Shown: in pieces, positions 1-8,567 of the stretch
Position numbering within the stretch: position 1 is the stretch's first letter
Layout: each line of letters starts with the position of its first letter
Origin: Vreelandella salicampi
Lineage (GTDB): Bacteria; Pseudomonadota; Gammaproteobacteria; Pseudomonadales; Halomonadaceae
Direction of reading: 5' to 3'
Length of the DNA stretch: 64,000 nucleotides
NCBI RefSeq assembly: GCF_013415105.1
Contig: NZ_JACCDF010000013.1
Coordinates: 1-64,000, forward strand
Position numbers and translations under genes: made by a program
Notes under the pieces: generated by a model
Seen by the model: only the letters and a program-made list of their open reading frames with translations
Databases searched by the model: none
Told to the model about the DNA's origin: nothing

Positions 1-336
1 ACCGGCCAGGAGCCGGCCGCAGCGACTCAGGATGGCCAGGTGCCCCAGGCGCCCTCCTACGCGGCTGATACCGGCCAGGAGCCGGCCGCAGCGACTCAGG
101 GTGGCCAAGTGCCCCAGGCGCCCTCCTACGCGGCTGATACCGGCCAGGAGCCGGCCGCAGCGACTCAGGGTGGCCAAGTGCCCCAGGCGCCCTCCTACGC
201 GGCTGATACCGGCCAGGAGCCGGCCGCAGCGACTCAGGGTGGCCAAGTGCCCCAGGCGCCCTCCTACGCGGCTGATACCGGCCAGGAGCCGGCCGCAGCG
301 ACTCAGGGTGGCCAAGTGCCCCAGGCGCCCTCCTAC
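1..336 (+). repeat. 69-bp in-frame tandem repeat
   Basis: Units start at 61, 130, 199 and 268, exactly 69 bp apart, with a partial unit at 1-60 and a decayed one starting at 337. Because 69 is a multiple of three, copy-number change keeps the reading frame. The copies are almost identical, which suggests recent expansion. Confidence 0.95.
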
Positions 337-561
337 GGGGCTGATCCGGGCTTGACCCCTGACCAGGTGAGCAATGCCGGCGAGCCTTGGGACGCAACAG
401 AGCAATCCCAGCCAGCGCAAGCACCGAGTAATGGATGGACGAGTGATAGTGGTAGCGGCTCAAGTTCTAACGGGGAACCTCCAGCTTCTTCCCAGCCGCG
501 GGAACAGGCCCCTGGCCAAGACGATGAAGTTGACCCAAGAGAAAATATGGACTCAAGGTAA
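1..561 (+). CDS. C-terminal part of a repeat-bearing Pro/Gln/Ala-rich protein (partial)
   Basis: An open frame enters from the left edge and ends at 559-561. About five copies of a 23-residue unit (AADTGQEPAAATQGGQVPQAPSY with few changes) fill residues 1-112, followed by a low-complexity Ser/Gly/Pro/Gln tail ending in an acidic stretch. No catalytic motif, membrane span or signal is visible in what remains. Such tails occur at the ends of large conjugation proteins (TraG- or TrbL-like) and of surface proteins, but nothing here decides between them. It is followed at once by a strong terminator, so it closes a rightward transcription unit that lies mostly outside the window. The function is unknown. 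Confidence 0.75.
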   Translation, partial: TGQEPAAATQDGQVPQAPSYAADTGQEPAAATQGGQVPQAPSYAADTGQEPAAATQGGQVPQAPSYAADTGQEPAAATQGGQVPQAPSYAADTGQEPAAATQGGQVPQAPSYGADPGLTPDQVSNAGEPWDATEQSQPAQAPSNGWTSDSGSGSSSNGEPPASSQPREQAPGQDDEVDPRENMDSR

Positions 562-564
562 TGA

Positions 565-595
565 AAAGCCCCCGCAGATTGCGGGGGCTTTTTTT
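565..595. terminator. Rho-independent terminator, probably bidirectional
   Basis: A GC-rich stem (AAAAGCCCCCGC / GCGGGGGC) with a 6-base loop is followed by seven T residues on the plus strand. It closes the gene ending at 561. The stem and A-tract also lie directly after the stop codon of the convergent minus-strand gene ending at 594, so it probably serves both. Confidence 0.9.
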
Positions 596-938
596 AGGCG
601 TGACGGATAAGTTTCTTGTAACGGTGGAGGAAGATCATTTGCAGAATGAAAAATGCAATGAAGGAGGCCCAGATATAGGGGCTGTTATGGCTTATTACCC
701 CACCTTGATTAGCGTTGGTGTGATAAAGAAGAAAGAGGAAAGCCACAAGGTTGAATCCAAGAATTAAATAGACGTTAACCTTGGCTCGCCACCGGATCGC
801 CCTCACAACGCTTTCTTCGTCTGCTCCAATGAGATGGTGAAGCTCATTGGCGATCACAGAACCGCCAGTGTGTGATGCAGCCTGACGACGAGCATTGAGC
901 GCCCGTTGGCGTTTTGCATTTCGCTTATTCTTTGCCAT
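594..938 (-). CDS. Small inner-membrane protein, unknown function
   Basis: 114 aa. The N-terminal 30 residues are strongly basic (MAKNKRNAKRQRALNARRQ). Two hydrophobic segments follow (about residues 54-71 and 86-105), the second ending in a basic HRYKKLIRH tail, consistent with a two-span inner-membrane protein. The start ATG is preceded by a purine-rich stretch (CGGGGGTGA). The gene would originally have been read from the promoter-like motif now at 2063-2082, but an IS481-family element sits between them. Function is not recognised. Confidence 0.6.
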   Translation of the reverse strand: MAKNKRNAKRQRALNARRQAASHTGGSVIANELHHLIGADEESVVRAIRWRAKVNVYLILGFNLVAFLFLLYHTNANQGGVISHNSPYIWASFIAFFILQMIFLHRYKKLIRHA

Positions 939-972
939 AAATCACCCCCGAGCGCTTGGTCATTCTTTATGG

Positions 973-2060
973 TTTATTTGTAGGGTCCCGGATGATCAAA
1001 TGAGCTATAGGAGTTATCCTCTGCTCGCAGCCAGAGAGCTTCTACAGCAATTCATTCGGGAGCAGGTTCATGGACATCAAGCTGCATAAGCAGGCCACGA
1101 CGACACCGAAGGTTCGTGCCGAGATCCAGGCGGCACCCTCCAGCATCACGGATAGCGAGCTGGCTCGCCAGTTTGGCATCTCCACCGCGACCATCCGGCG
1201 TTGGCGGTACCGTGACGATGTTTATGATCGGCCCCATACACGTCATAACCTGCTGGCCACGCTTACGTCTGAGCAAGAGGAGGTGCTGATCGCCGCCCGC
1301 GAATTCCTGCGTCTCGGTCTGGATGACCTGCTTGTCGTGGCACGTGAGTTCCTGAACCCTCAATTGTCTCGCTCAGGCCTGCATCGCATGCTCAAACGCC
1401 GCGAGGTGCCGACACTGGCAGAACTGGCCCGTCAGGATGCTGGAGATGAGGGCAAGCCCCGGCACAAGCCCTTCAAGGACTACGAGCCCGGGTACGTGCA
1501 TATCGACATCAAGCACCTACCCCAGATGCCCGACGAGGAGCAGAAGCGCTACCTGTATGTCGCCATCGACCGTGCCACACGCTGGGTCTATCTGGAGGTC
1601 AGGCGCAGCCAGTCCGCCAAGGATGCCAAGGCGTTCATGAAGCGTGTGGAGGAGAAGGCTCCCTTCACGATCCAAACGGTGCTGACTGATAACGGCAAGT
1701 CGTTCACCGATCGCTTCACGCGGGCAGGTGAGCGCAAGCCCAGCGGCCGCCACCCCTTCGACCAGGAGTGCCAGGCCCATGGTATCGACCATCGCCTGAT
1801 CAAGCCGGGAAGGCCGCAGACGAACGGTATGGTAGAGCGGTTCAACGGCCGCATCAGTGACGTGCTGGCGACCCGGCGGTATACCTCAAGCGAGGACCTG
1901 GAGCAGACGCTCAAACGCTACGCTTGGCTGTACAATCACCACATCCCTCAGAAAGCGCTGCATCATCAATCACCGATCACGGCGATGAAGGAGTGGCAGG
2001 CCAAGCGACCTGAGCTATTTACCAAACGGGTTGTGAATCACACGGGACCCGACATTTATT
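973..2060. mobile_element. IS481-family insertion sequence (979-2054) with 6-bp target duplication
   Basis: Imperfect terminal inverted repeats bound the element: left end TGTAGGGTCCCGGATGAT at 979, right end on the minus strand TGTCGGGTCCCGTGTGAT ending at 2054. TTTATT is directly repeated at 973-978 and 2055-2060 as target-site duplication. Total length is 1,076 bp with one transposase gene, typical of IS481. It lies between the promoter-like motif at 2063-2082 and the minus-strand gene starting at 938. Confidence 0.88.
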
Positions 2061-2062
2061 GA
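1070..2062 (+). CDS. IS481-family DDE transposase
   Basis: 330 aa. An N-terminal helix-turn-helix (ELARQFGISTATIRRWR, about residues 27-43) precedes an rve-type integrase core. Candidate catalytic acids are D in HIDIKHLP (about 146), D in VLTDNGKSF (about 206) and E in GMVERFNGR (about 262). The C-terminal YNHHIPQKALHHQSP segment is typical of IS481. The open frame runs through the right inverted repeat, and its stop codon (2060-2062) is formed with flanking DNA. It appears intact. Known role: cut-and-paste mobility of its own element. Confidence 0.92.
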   Translation: MDIKLHKQATTTPKVRAEIQAAPSSITDSELARQFGISTATIRRWRYRDDVYDRPHTRHNLLATLTSEQEEVLIAAREFLRLGLDDLLVVAREFLNPQLSRSGLHRMLKRREVPTLAELARQDAGDEGKPRHKPFKDYEPGYVHIDIKHLPQMPDEEQKRYLYVAIDRATRWVYLEVRRSQSAKDAKAFMKRVEEKAPFTIQTVLTDNGKSFTDRFTRAGERKPSGRHPFDQECQAHGIDHRLIKPGRPQTNGMVERFNGRISDVLATRRYTSSEDLEQTLKRYAWLYNHHIPQKALHHQSPITAMKEWQAKRPELFTKRVVNHTGPDIY

Positions 2063-2082
2063 AGTATACGGTACGACGATTT
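2063..2082 (-). promoter_or_regulatory. Copy of the AAANCGTCGTANNGTATA motif, promoter-like
   Basis: Read on the minus strand the site is AAATCGTCGTACCGTATACT and includes a -10-like TATACT. It points toward the gene starting at 938 but is now separated from it by the IS481-family element. Close relatives of the motif occur at 11194, 18009, 60147 and 60333. Confidence 0.5.
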
Positions 2083-2099
2083 CAATGTCAAACTATAAA

Positions 2100-2351
2100 C
2101 TACTTCCTTATCTTGTCAGCGGGGTCAAAGTAGCTGCGGGAATGAGAGAGGTGACTAATAAGATCAAGGTGTGCATGGATGATAGTTTTGACAAGCCAAA
2201 GCATGTAGCCCGCAGCAAACTTCACTACTTCCACAACGCCTTTTGAAAGTATATCCATAATCGGGCGGAATACTTCTTTGACGCCTGGTAATACGCCTAG
2301 GAGGAACATGGCGAATATTGCGATAGTCCCCCAAAAAACAATCGTAATCAT
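2100..2351 (-). CDS. Small membrane protein at the end of the transfer operon
   Basis: 83 aa. A strong N-terminal hydrophobic segment (residues 1-22) and a second, more amphipathic one (about 43-60) suggest one or two membrane spans. The tail is basic and hydrophilic. The gene starts 9 bp after the end of the TraD-like gene, in the same direction, with GAGG upstream of the ATG, so it is probably co-transcribed. It could be a conjugation accessory peptide, but no family is recognised. Confidence 0.55.
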   Translation of the reverse strand: MITIVFWGTIAIFAMFLLGVLPGVKEVFRPIMDILSKGVVEVVKFAAGYMLWLVKTIIHAHLDLISHLSHSRSYFDPADKIRK

Positions 2352-2360
2352 TTGCCCTCC

Positions 2361-4031
2361 TCATGCTACTTCAGTAAGAAATTCATTAAGTCTGTCTTCA
2401 AAGTTAAGCGGCTGCTTGTTCGATGGTATCTTTGTGCTGTGCTTGACGGCCTTGAAGGAAGGTATTTTCTTTGGGTAGTTGATCATTGGGGTTCTAAGAT
2501 GGTACATACGCGCTCCCATCATCATTACCGCATGCCCCATATCCATGGCTCTTAACTGGTCGGGCGTGACACGAAATTCCTCGATTTCACGCCAGCTTTC
2601 CCCCATGCCACCGCCGTCTGACATGCTTGACTGAGGCGTTGTGCGAAGATACTGGGCGCTTTCACCTTGGTTGGCCGAAACGGACACCGATCGCTGGAAC
2701 CGTTTTGTTTTGCCGAGAATTTCAGCCGCCTCCTCCGGGCTATCCTTCGAGCCAAATTTGAAGAATATCTTGTTCCAAGTGTTTTGGATCACAATGTCAG
2801 CAAAGTCAGGAGAGACACGGTTCAACTGGCTGAACGACTGAAATGCTGGTATGAGGGCGATGTTTGCCGAACGGGCTTGCTCAAAGAGCCTGCCTACGCC
2901 CTCCATAACATAGGCACCCATCTCATCGAGCAGAGCAATGAAATGTTCTGGCCGTTCTCCTTTAGGAAGATCCTGTATATGGGCAACGGCAGATCGTATG
3001 TCCGATACAATCATCTTGCCGAGATTCAGAGCAGCGGTGTCCTTCCCCATTGTTGGCAACGAAACATAAAGCATGTGCCCTTTGCGGATGATCTCTGTAA
3101 GGACGATCTCGGGTGCATACACGTTAAATACTTTCCCGAATTTACCTTGTGCAAAGAGGGCAATGCGGCCTGCCATGCCTCCCAGCGTCTGCTTCATGCG
3201 GTTGAGGTCAATCTTCGTCCCTTCCTTGGTACGGGTGCGGAATTGATCCAGGAAAATCGAGAGGGCTCGCCTTTCAGAGCCCTGGGGGGTCATCCGTTCG
3301 AGGTTTTCAAGCGCCTTATCCGATTGCAGTAGGATCGAAAGATCACCGAAGTGGTAGAGCTGGCCGGAGGCTTGCAAGGCTGCGATGATGACAGTCAAGG
3401 CGTGGTTGGCCGACTGTCGGTAGTGATCCGCGCCAGGGTTGTTTTCGGCGGAGGGGATCAAATTCATGAGGCGGGAGGCTACCTCATCTGGATCACCATG
3501 GAGGACGGGGTTGTAGGTGTTAGCATTGTCAGGATCGGAGACATCGATGATATAGAGTTCATCCTCTCGCCCGGTCACTTTGGCCATGTAAGCGAGATGG
3601 TCACGAGTATCGCGATCGATCTTCGCATCGATGAAGAGCCAGCCCCCTCCTCTTGCGGTCTGCTGCCACAGGATGTATTCACCAATGGTCGTTTTACCCA
3701 CGCCGGATTGCCCCACGATCGCCGTGTGGCGTTTCCCGAGGTTGTCTGGCATGTTGACTCGGGTGTTCTTATCGGTTGTCAGGCCAATGTGCAGGCCACT
3801 GCCTTTGTCATCGATGGGCTCATCTGACGGAAGAACAAACCCTTCACGCGAGTCCTCATCGATTCTCTCAAGGGTCGCCATGGCTTGGCTCCAGGTGAGC
3901 TGGGCCATGCCAATAGTGCCCAGTAGCCCCGCAGGCCACACAGGCAGCGCTCCGGCTGCCCAGGGGGTAGCCGTGGCCACCCCAGCTGCGATCGCAGTGA
4001 GAGCCAGTGCATCTCTCCTCCCGGCAATCAT
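2361..4031 (-). CDS. traD: TraD-like type IV coupling protein (conjugative DNA pump ATPase)
   Basis: 556 aa. Role known for the family: a membrane-anchored hexameric ATPase that brings the relaxase-DNA complex to the type IV secretion channel. Two hydrophobic segments lie near the N-terminus (about residues 9-27 and 29-46). A Walker A motif GQSGVGKT is at about 107-114, and a Walker B LLDEMG with a following SANIALIPAFQSFSQL stretch lies in the second half, as in TraD/TraG/VirD4 proteins with a TraM-recognition region. I chose the ATG at 4031, which overlaps the upstream stop as ATGA, rather than a TTG six bases earlier. At 556 residues it is shorter than F TraD (about 717 aa). It belongs to the F-type tra operon upstream. 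Confidence 0.85.
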   Translation of the reverse strand: MIAGRRDALALTAIAAGVATATPWAAGALPVWPAGLLGTIGMAQLTWSQAMATLERIDEDSREGFVLPSDEPIDDKGSGLHIGLTTDKNTRVNMPDNLGKRHTAIVGQSGVGKTTIGEYILWQQTARGGGWLFIDAKIDRDTRDHLAYMAKVTGREDELYIIDVSDPDNANTYNPVLHGDPDEVASRLMNLIPSAENNPGADHYRQSANHALTVIIAALQASGQLYHFGDLSILLQSDKALENLERMTPQGSERRALSIFLDQFRTRTKEGTKIDLNRMKQTLGGMAGRIALFAQGKFGKVFNVYAPEIVLTEIIRKGHMLYVSLPTMGKDTAALNLGKMIVSDIRSAVAHIQDLPKGERPEHFIALLDEMGAYVMEGVGRLFEQARSANIALIPAFQSFSQLNRVSPDFADIVIQNTWNKIFFKFGSKDSPEEAAEILGKTKRFQRSVSVSANQGESAQYLRTTPQSSMSDGGGMGESWREIEEFRVTPDQLRAMDMGHAVMMMGARMYHLRTPMINYPKKIPSFKAVKHSTKIPSNKQPLNFEDRLNEFLTEVA

Positions 4032-4444
4032 GGGCAATCCTCCAAAATCACATCATCAACCTTGAAGATCCCGGCTGCCCATGAGGCAGGAGCAATATGG
4101 CTCTTGGAATCTGGTAGCGGGGCTTGGTGACAGCGGATCGTTGGTGTCGCTGAGGGATCGGCCCTATGAAGGCTGATCAGGTGCCCTGGGTAGGCAGCGA
4201 AGACAAGCACACCGACATGGCCTTGCGGCAGCTCGTGAGGGGGTTGACCACCAAGGTTCTCGAACCATGCCGTCTGCCATTCAACCGCATTATAGGTAAC
4301 GATCGATTTGTTGGCTGTACCTCCTGAGTCAGGGCCACCATAAAGACGATTGCCTTCCCCTTCCGGTTGTTGTCCGAATGCACTGGCAGAAATTAGCAAT
4401 GTCAAAAGAGCTGGAATGACGGTGAATTTCCTGGAATATTTCAT
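4028..4444 (-). CDS. Exported protein of the transfer operon, unknown function
   Basis: 138 aa with a clear Sec signal peptide (basic MKYSRK, hydrophobic core to about residue 22, cleavage after ASAFG). The mature part has only two cysteines, one in the TIRCHQ segment and one three residues from the end, which could form a disulfide. Its start overlaps the upstream stop (ATGA) and its stop overlaps the start of the coupling-protein gene, so translation is probably coupled. No family recognised. Position in the operon argues for a periplasmic transfer accessory role. Confidence 0.6.
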   Translation of the reverse strand: MKYSRKFTVIPALLTLLISASAFGQQPEGEGNRLYGGPDSGGTANKSIVTYNAVEWQTAWFENLGGQPPHELPQGHVGVLVFAAYPGHLISLHRADPSATPTIRCHQAPLPDSKSHIAPASWAAGIFKVDDVILEDCP

Positions 4445-5031
4445 TTGTTATTCCTGTCAAAGAATCCGCTGGGAAGTTTGTCGCGTGAACCTGCGCCATT
4501 AACGCTGGGTAGAAGCTGGTTGGGCAACACTCGACCTCCAGGCACAAGTGAGTCGAGAAAGTTATTCCACATGCTGTACTGAAAACGCTCTGTATAAGCA
4601 TCCCCAGAGGTCGTGACGAATGTAATTCTTCCTGTATAGACCACACTCCCGTTTGGCGTTATCGAGCCCTCCTTCGTGCGGTGGCCATAGGTGTGGTAGG
4701 CGGGTGTGCCGGGTGTCACAGTCGTAGCGTTCGAGCCATCTCCCCAGTCGACAACGGCTTTTTCAACCTGCCTGACATTTTGACCACCATGCTCAAAAGA
4801 GGTATAGGTCATCGATACATCAAGGCGTGTTTCCAACCCAACGTAACCGTTATTAGGGGTTAACATAAAAGGGCGTTGCCCGCCATTCTGAACAACCTCT
4901 TTGGATGAGGCTGTACCAGATGCCAGAGCGTTGGCTTGATCTGAAATACGCTCGATGGGGCTCCCGTAGGAGCCCATTGAGACTAAAGCCAAGCAGATAA
5001 ATGCGATTTGCTGAACCTTTAGTTTGCCCAT
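4441..5031 (-). CDS. Exported PKD-like protein of the transfer operon
   Basis: 196 aa. An N-terminal signal peptide (hydrophobic to about residue 22, ending SMGSYGS) is followed by a region with the motif VVDWGDGS and a later HTYGH, the signature of PKD-type beta-sandwich folds found in extracellular proteins. The gene overlaps traN by 13 bp upstream and the next gene by 4 bp. Inference: a periplasmic or cell-surface component linked to mating-pair formation. No specific family is recognised. Confidence 0.6.
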   Translation of the reverse strand: MGKLKVQQIAFICLALVSMGSYGSPIERISDQANALASGTASSKEVVQNGGQRPFMLTPNNGYVGLETRLDVSMTYTSFEHGGQNVRQVEKAVVDWGDGSNATTVTPGTPAYHTYGHRTKEGSITPNGSVVYTGRITFVTTSGDAYTERFQYSMWNNFLDSLVPGGRVLPNQLLPSVNGAGSRDKLPSGFFDRNNK

Positions 5032-7244
5032 GTCTGGTTAAACTCCGACTTTGCTTTCTCAGACAGTGTTTCCACGTACTCAGAGAAGTCCATGTCACCG
5101 AGATCCAATGCAAGGAACTCATCGATCGTGAAGCCGGAGCAGTCAGGTTTGTACTGGCGGTCGTAAGTCGTGGATGCTTCTGCAACACAGCTACCCAGGA
5201 CTTCTAGCATGCACGGCTCATACTTTTTCTCGGAGTATGTGTACCACGGTTTTGCGGTTAGATTGACCTCCACGGTGGCTCTGAACTCGCATTCACTGTC
5301 AGTGCAGCCGCCAGTCAGCGTGACAGGTGGATTGCTATTGACATAATTATTCATGTCGTTGATGTCATTTTGAATATCAACTTCAGTCCACGTCGAGTCA
5401 TATCGACACTGATAGGATGAGCCAATACACATCCGCAAGCCCCGATCCGGTGATTCCGTGCCGAGGGGGTTTGTATATGCCTCAAAATGCACATTGTTGT
5501 GAGCCCACGAGAACTCTCCCCAGCCTGAGTTAGGGAAATTGATCGGCCATTTCATATCGATCGGTATCCTCATCTGCCCGCCAGCCCCAGCTTTCCAGGC
5601 GTGTACTTTGTACTCGCAGGAGCCATCGTCGAAGCAACCGCCCTCAACGACTGAGTAGCGATTGACTGCCCGAACATGATGGTCTTCAGCAGCTAGTCGA
5701 TGGGTCTCCCAGCCTGGACTGAACCCATAGACTGGGTGATCAGGTGGAGTGCCACAGGTGTCTTCTGAACAGACAGCGGCATAAATGTCTGGGCTTGATG
5801 GGCAGTCATAGCCAGACAGCATTGAGTTTGTATAGCCTTCCTCCGTTGCACACGACTCCTTCCACTTCCAGAATCTCACCCGGTTGCCATTAACGTTCAG
5901 CTCGCTAGTCCACCCTCCTGTGGATTCGTAGAAGGGAAAACTTGCAGTCTTGGTTTCAGCTCCTCCTGCATTTTGTGCTGCCAGTTCAGCAAGCTGCTCT
6001 CGCCCTTGCTCCTGAATGATGCGGGCCAGCATGGAGTCAAACTCGCACCAGCGCTGATACTCATCGACCTGTGTTTGGGTGTTTGCCAGTGACCATGGCC
6101 GAGTCCAATGCGAGCATATCTGCTTGGCATAAGCCATATCACCCTTGGCTGGGGCGTTATAAACGTAGTTCGCAATCGTGCAGAGCGTATTATTGGTTGG
6201 TACGAATCCCGGAGTAACCTGAACAGCTCTTTTTGCCATCCGAGCCGCAGCAAGCTCGACATCCTCGAGATCGCAATAATCTGCACCGATGCCGGTGGCC
6301 ATTGAGATGAATGAGCTGGTAAGAACCACATCCTCAGGATCATCCTGGCAGCACTCCATGTGCTCGATCGCATTGAGAATGTCAGCTGATGCTGTTCCAG
6401 CTAAGACTGCGCCGAGCGGACCACCAAAATATGTCGCAAGGATAGTTCCTACGGTTGCATTGAATTCCATCATGCGACGGAAATCGCTTGTAATGGCTTT
6501 GCACTCTCTCTCAAACCCGGAGAAGATTCGCATGTTGCCATCAAATCCACCCTCGGCTGCGATCATATCCATAACACCGGCTGCGGCGATCGCATCAGAG
6601 AATGCCCCTTCGTCATCACTGACTTCAGGCATAACTTCATAGGAGCTTGGGTCGCACTTGCCCTCCTCACGGCAGGTATAGGTTTGCTCTTGTCGAACAC
6701 ACAGGCCGTCCTGTTCTTTAGTGCATTCGTATTCGGTAATGCTGCAATTCGGGTCATTGTTGCACCGCGGAGTCTCGCCAACATAGCACCGCTTCCTGAC
6801 CCGTTGGCCAATCACATTTCCAGAACCATCTAGGATGTCTTCGCTGCTTATGTCTGGTCCGCAACCATAAGAGGTGTCAGCATTGCAAGTCGATTCACTT
6901 TTTTGCCACTCCTCCTTCCAGCTATCAGGAAGGACATTAGAGTATTGAGTGAATGTTCCAGGGTAGGTTTCGTCAAATGTGTTGACCAGTTCCCACTCAT
7001 CACTATTATTCAAGGCATCCAGGTTGCAGCTGTTGCTATATGGGTCGCCATAACACATGTATGTGACGGAGTAACGCCAACAGTCTCGATGGACTGTATG
7101 GCCAGCGATTTGACGAGGTGCGTCGTCGACGCACACCTCGCCTGCTCGATAACATTCCGCATAATCGTTGAGATTTTGGGCGCTTGCGTTACCAGTGACA
7201 ATCAACATTGCCATTAGCGCGAGCACTTTGATCGCGTACAGCAT
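5019..7244 (-). CDS. traN: TraN-like mating-pair stabilisation protein, C-terminal part
   Basis: 741 aa, with a signal peptide (cleavage near TGNASA, residue 22) and very many cysteines. Features shared with F TraN: the Cys/Trp segment around HRDCWRYSVTYMC, a CNNDPNCSITEYEC-type block, a central double cysteine (MECC), WCEFDSMLARIIQEQGREQL, and the C-terminal PDCSGFTIDEFLALDLGDMDF. TraN is an outer-membrane protein that stabilises mating pairs through recipient surface proteins. The part matching the first third of F TraN seems to be encoded by the preceding separate gene. The insert between the conserved blocks is large and may hold the receptor-specific tip. The start overlaps the upstream stop by one base (TGATG). 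Confidence 0.82.
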   Translation of the reverse strand: MLYAIKVLALMAMLIVTGNASAQNLNDYAECYRAGEVCVDDAPRQIAGHTVHRDCWRYSVTYMCYGDPYSNSCNLDALNNSDEWELVNTFDETYPGTFTQYSNVLPDSWKEEWQKSESTCNADTSYGCGPDISSEDILDGSGNVIGQRVRKRCYVGETPRCNNDPNCSITEYECTKEQDGLCVRQEQTYTCREEGKCDPSSYEVMPEVSDDEGAFSDAIAAAGVMDMIAAEGGFDGNMRIFSGFERECKAITSDFRRMMEFNATVGTILATYFGGPLGAVLAGTASADILNAIEHMECCQDDPEDVVLTSSFISMATGIGADYCDLEDVELAAARMAKRAVQVTPGFVPTNNTLCTIANYVYNAPAKGDMAYAKQICSHWTRPWSLANTQTQVDEYQRWCEFDSMLARIIQEQGREQLAELAAQNAGGAETKTASFPFYESTGGWTSELNVNGNRVRFWKWKESCATEEGYTNSMLSGYDCPSSPDIYAAVCSEDTCGTPPDHPVYGFSPGWETHRLAAEDHHVRAVNRYSVVEGGCFDDGSCEYKVHAWKAGAGGQMRIPIDMKWPINFPNSGWGEFSWAHNNVHFEAYTNPLGTESPDRGLRMCIGSSYQCRYDSTWTEVDIQNDINDMNNYVNSNPPVTLTGGCTDSECEFRATVEVNLTAKPWYTYSEKKYEPCMLEVLGSCVAEASTTYDRQYKPDCSGFTIDEFLALDLGDMDFSEYVETLSEKAKSEFNQTWAN

Positions 7245-8566
7245 CAGTCTGTCTCCGGCCGACGTTGTTCAAATGCCTCACAGTTTTCAGTTACGGTGTC
7301 CCTGAAAATCGGTGCGGCCTCGTCATAGCGATATTTTTTAGTGCTGTCACTTGGGTTGCGACGATAGTGGATGGTGCAGCGCCCATTGCTGCATGTTTGC
7401 TTGATATAATAACCGGACGGTGCTCCGGGCATTAGCTCAGGATGATGCCAGCCAAGGTTTCGTGAATACTCGAACCTAAAGGACGATCTCCATCCAGATC
7501 CGTTCTGATTAAACTGATAGAGCAGGCAATTAAACGGATGGTGGCAAGATTGACATACAAAACGCCGATACAGATGCGAGTATGGCCGCCATTGATATAC
7601 CACTTGGCCCGGTGTGCAAGCCTCACTGCCAACCTTTTGCACTTGCAGTTCACGCTCACAGGTGAATTGAGCAGTTTCCCGCTGTACGTCGCACGTTTTT
7701 GATTCCGGCTCACAAGTTACGATTCGAGTAGGGATGTCGACGGTACATGTCTCTGTTGTGATCCGATCAGGCTCACACTGTCCCCCTCCGTCGATGTCCA
7801 GGAAGTCAATCGTTCTAGGGTCTTCAGGATCACATGAAACTGGAATGTCGCCTTCGCTGAACAGCTGGTTGATCTGTCCCCCCAGGCACTTTGAGCGGTC
7901 CTCTGCATACTGACTGCCCTGATCGAATGTCGGGTTGTCCCGGACATCCGCGATGGTGTTTGAGGGGTGATTAGGATCTTGATTGACGCGATCGTTGCCC
8001 TGTTGGCGCATGTTGTTGCCGCCCCAGGCATCTCCATGTAGCTGGTGCATCGTCATCACACAGGATGTTCCTGAGCACTCAGCCTCGACTCGGTATGCAC
8101 CGTAGAGATCGCCGCCGCTGAACGCGGCCTCGCCCCCTGCCGGGACTTCTCGCGTCTGCGTATAGCGATCGTCGCTGCACCGGATGCCTTGCGTCAGGGC
8201 ATCACAAACGGCGACTCGCAGCCTCTGCAAGTCACCGTCATCGGATTGCTGACACTCTTCGATATTGACCCGGATACCACCCGCCGTCAGTCGAGCGCCG
8301 TCACGGCACCGGAAATTTCGCTGTTGCTGTTGCTTGACCTGGAGCCCAACCTCGCCTCCCAGCTCCCCCGAGGTTTTGGTGTCCTCAAGCCCAAGGGCTG
8401 AAGTGGCTGACTGGAAGCTCTTGCCGGGGTCGAAGTCTTTTGCCCAGGCGCCCCCTGCACTCAGGCCCGATTCACTCGGCCCAGCTATCGCGATAGTGCT
8501 CAATGGCACGAGGGCCGCCATGGCGACCCCCGTGAAGAGCTTTTTCAGATGAACGCCCTTCGGCAT
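7244..8566 (-). CDS. Cys-rich exported protein, apparent N-terminal part of TraN
   Basis: 440 aa from the ATG at 8566, which has an AGGAG two bases before the upstream stop. Upstream in-frame starts lie inside trbC and are less likely. A signal peptide ends near STIAIAGP. The mature protein has a Gln-rich stretch (about residue 78) and many cysteines. The segment FTCERELQVQKVGSEAC resembles the TCERDLQV region of F TraN. Position directly after trbC is where traN lies in F. I infer that TraN is made here as two secreted chains. An alternative is an unrelated Cys-rich partner. Both frames are intact, so this is not a simple recent frameshift. Confidence 0.65.
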   Translation of the reverse strand: MPKGVHLKKLFTGVAMAALVPLSTIAIAGPSESGLSAGGAWAKDFDPGKSFQSATSALGLEDTKTSGELGGEVGLQVKQQQQRNFRCRDGARLTAGGIRVNIEECQQSDDGDLQRLRVAVCDALTQGIRCSDDRYTQTREVPAGGEAAFSGGDLYGAYRVEAECSGTSCVMTMHQLHGDAWGGNNMRQQGNDRVNQDPNHPSNTIADVRDNPTFDQGSQYAEDRSKCLGGQINQLFSEGDIPVSCDPEDPRTIDFLDIDGGGQCEPDRITTETCTVDIPTRIVTCEPESKTCDVQRETAQFTCERELQVQKVGSEACTPGQVVYQWRPYSHLYRRFVCQSCHHPFNCLLYQFNQNGSGWRSSFRFEYSRNLGWHHPELMPGAPSGYYIKQTCSNGRCTIHYRRNPSDSTKKYRYDEAAPIFRDTVTENCEAFEQRRPETD

Positions 8567-8567
8567 G

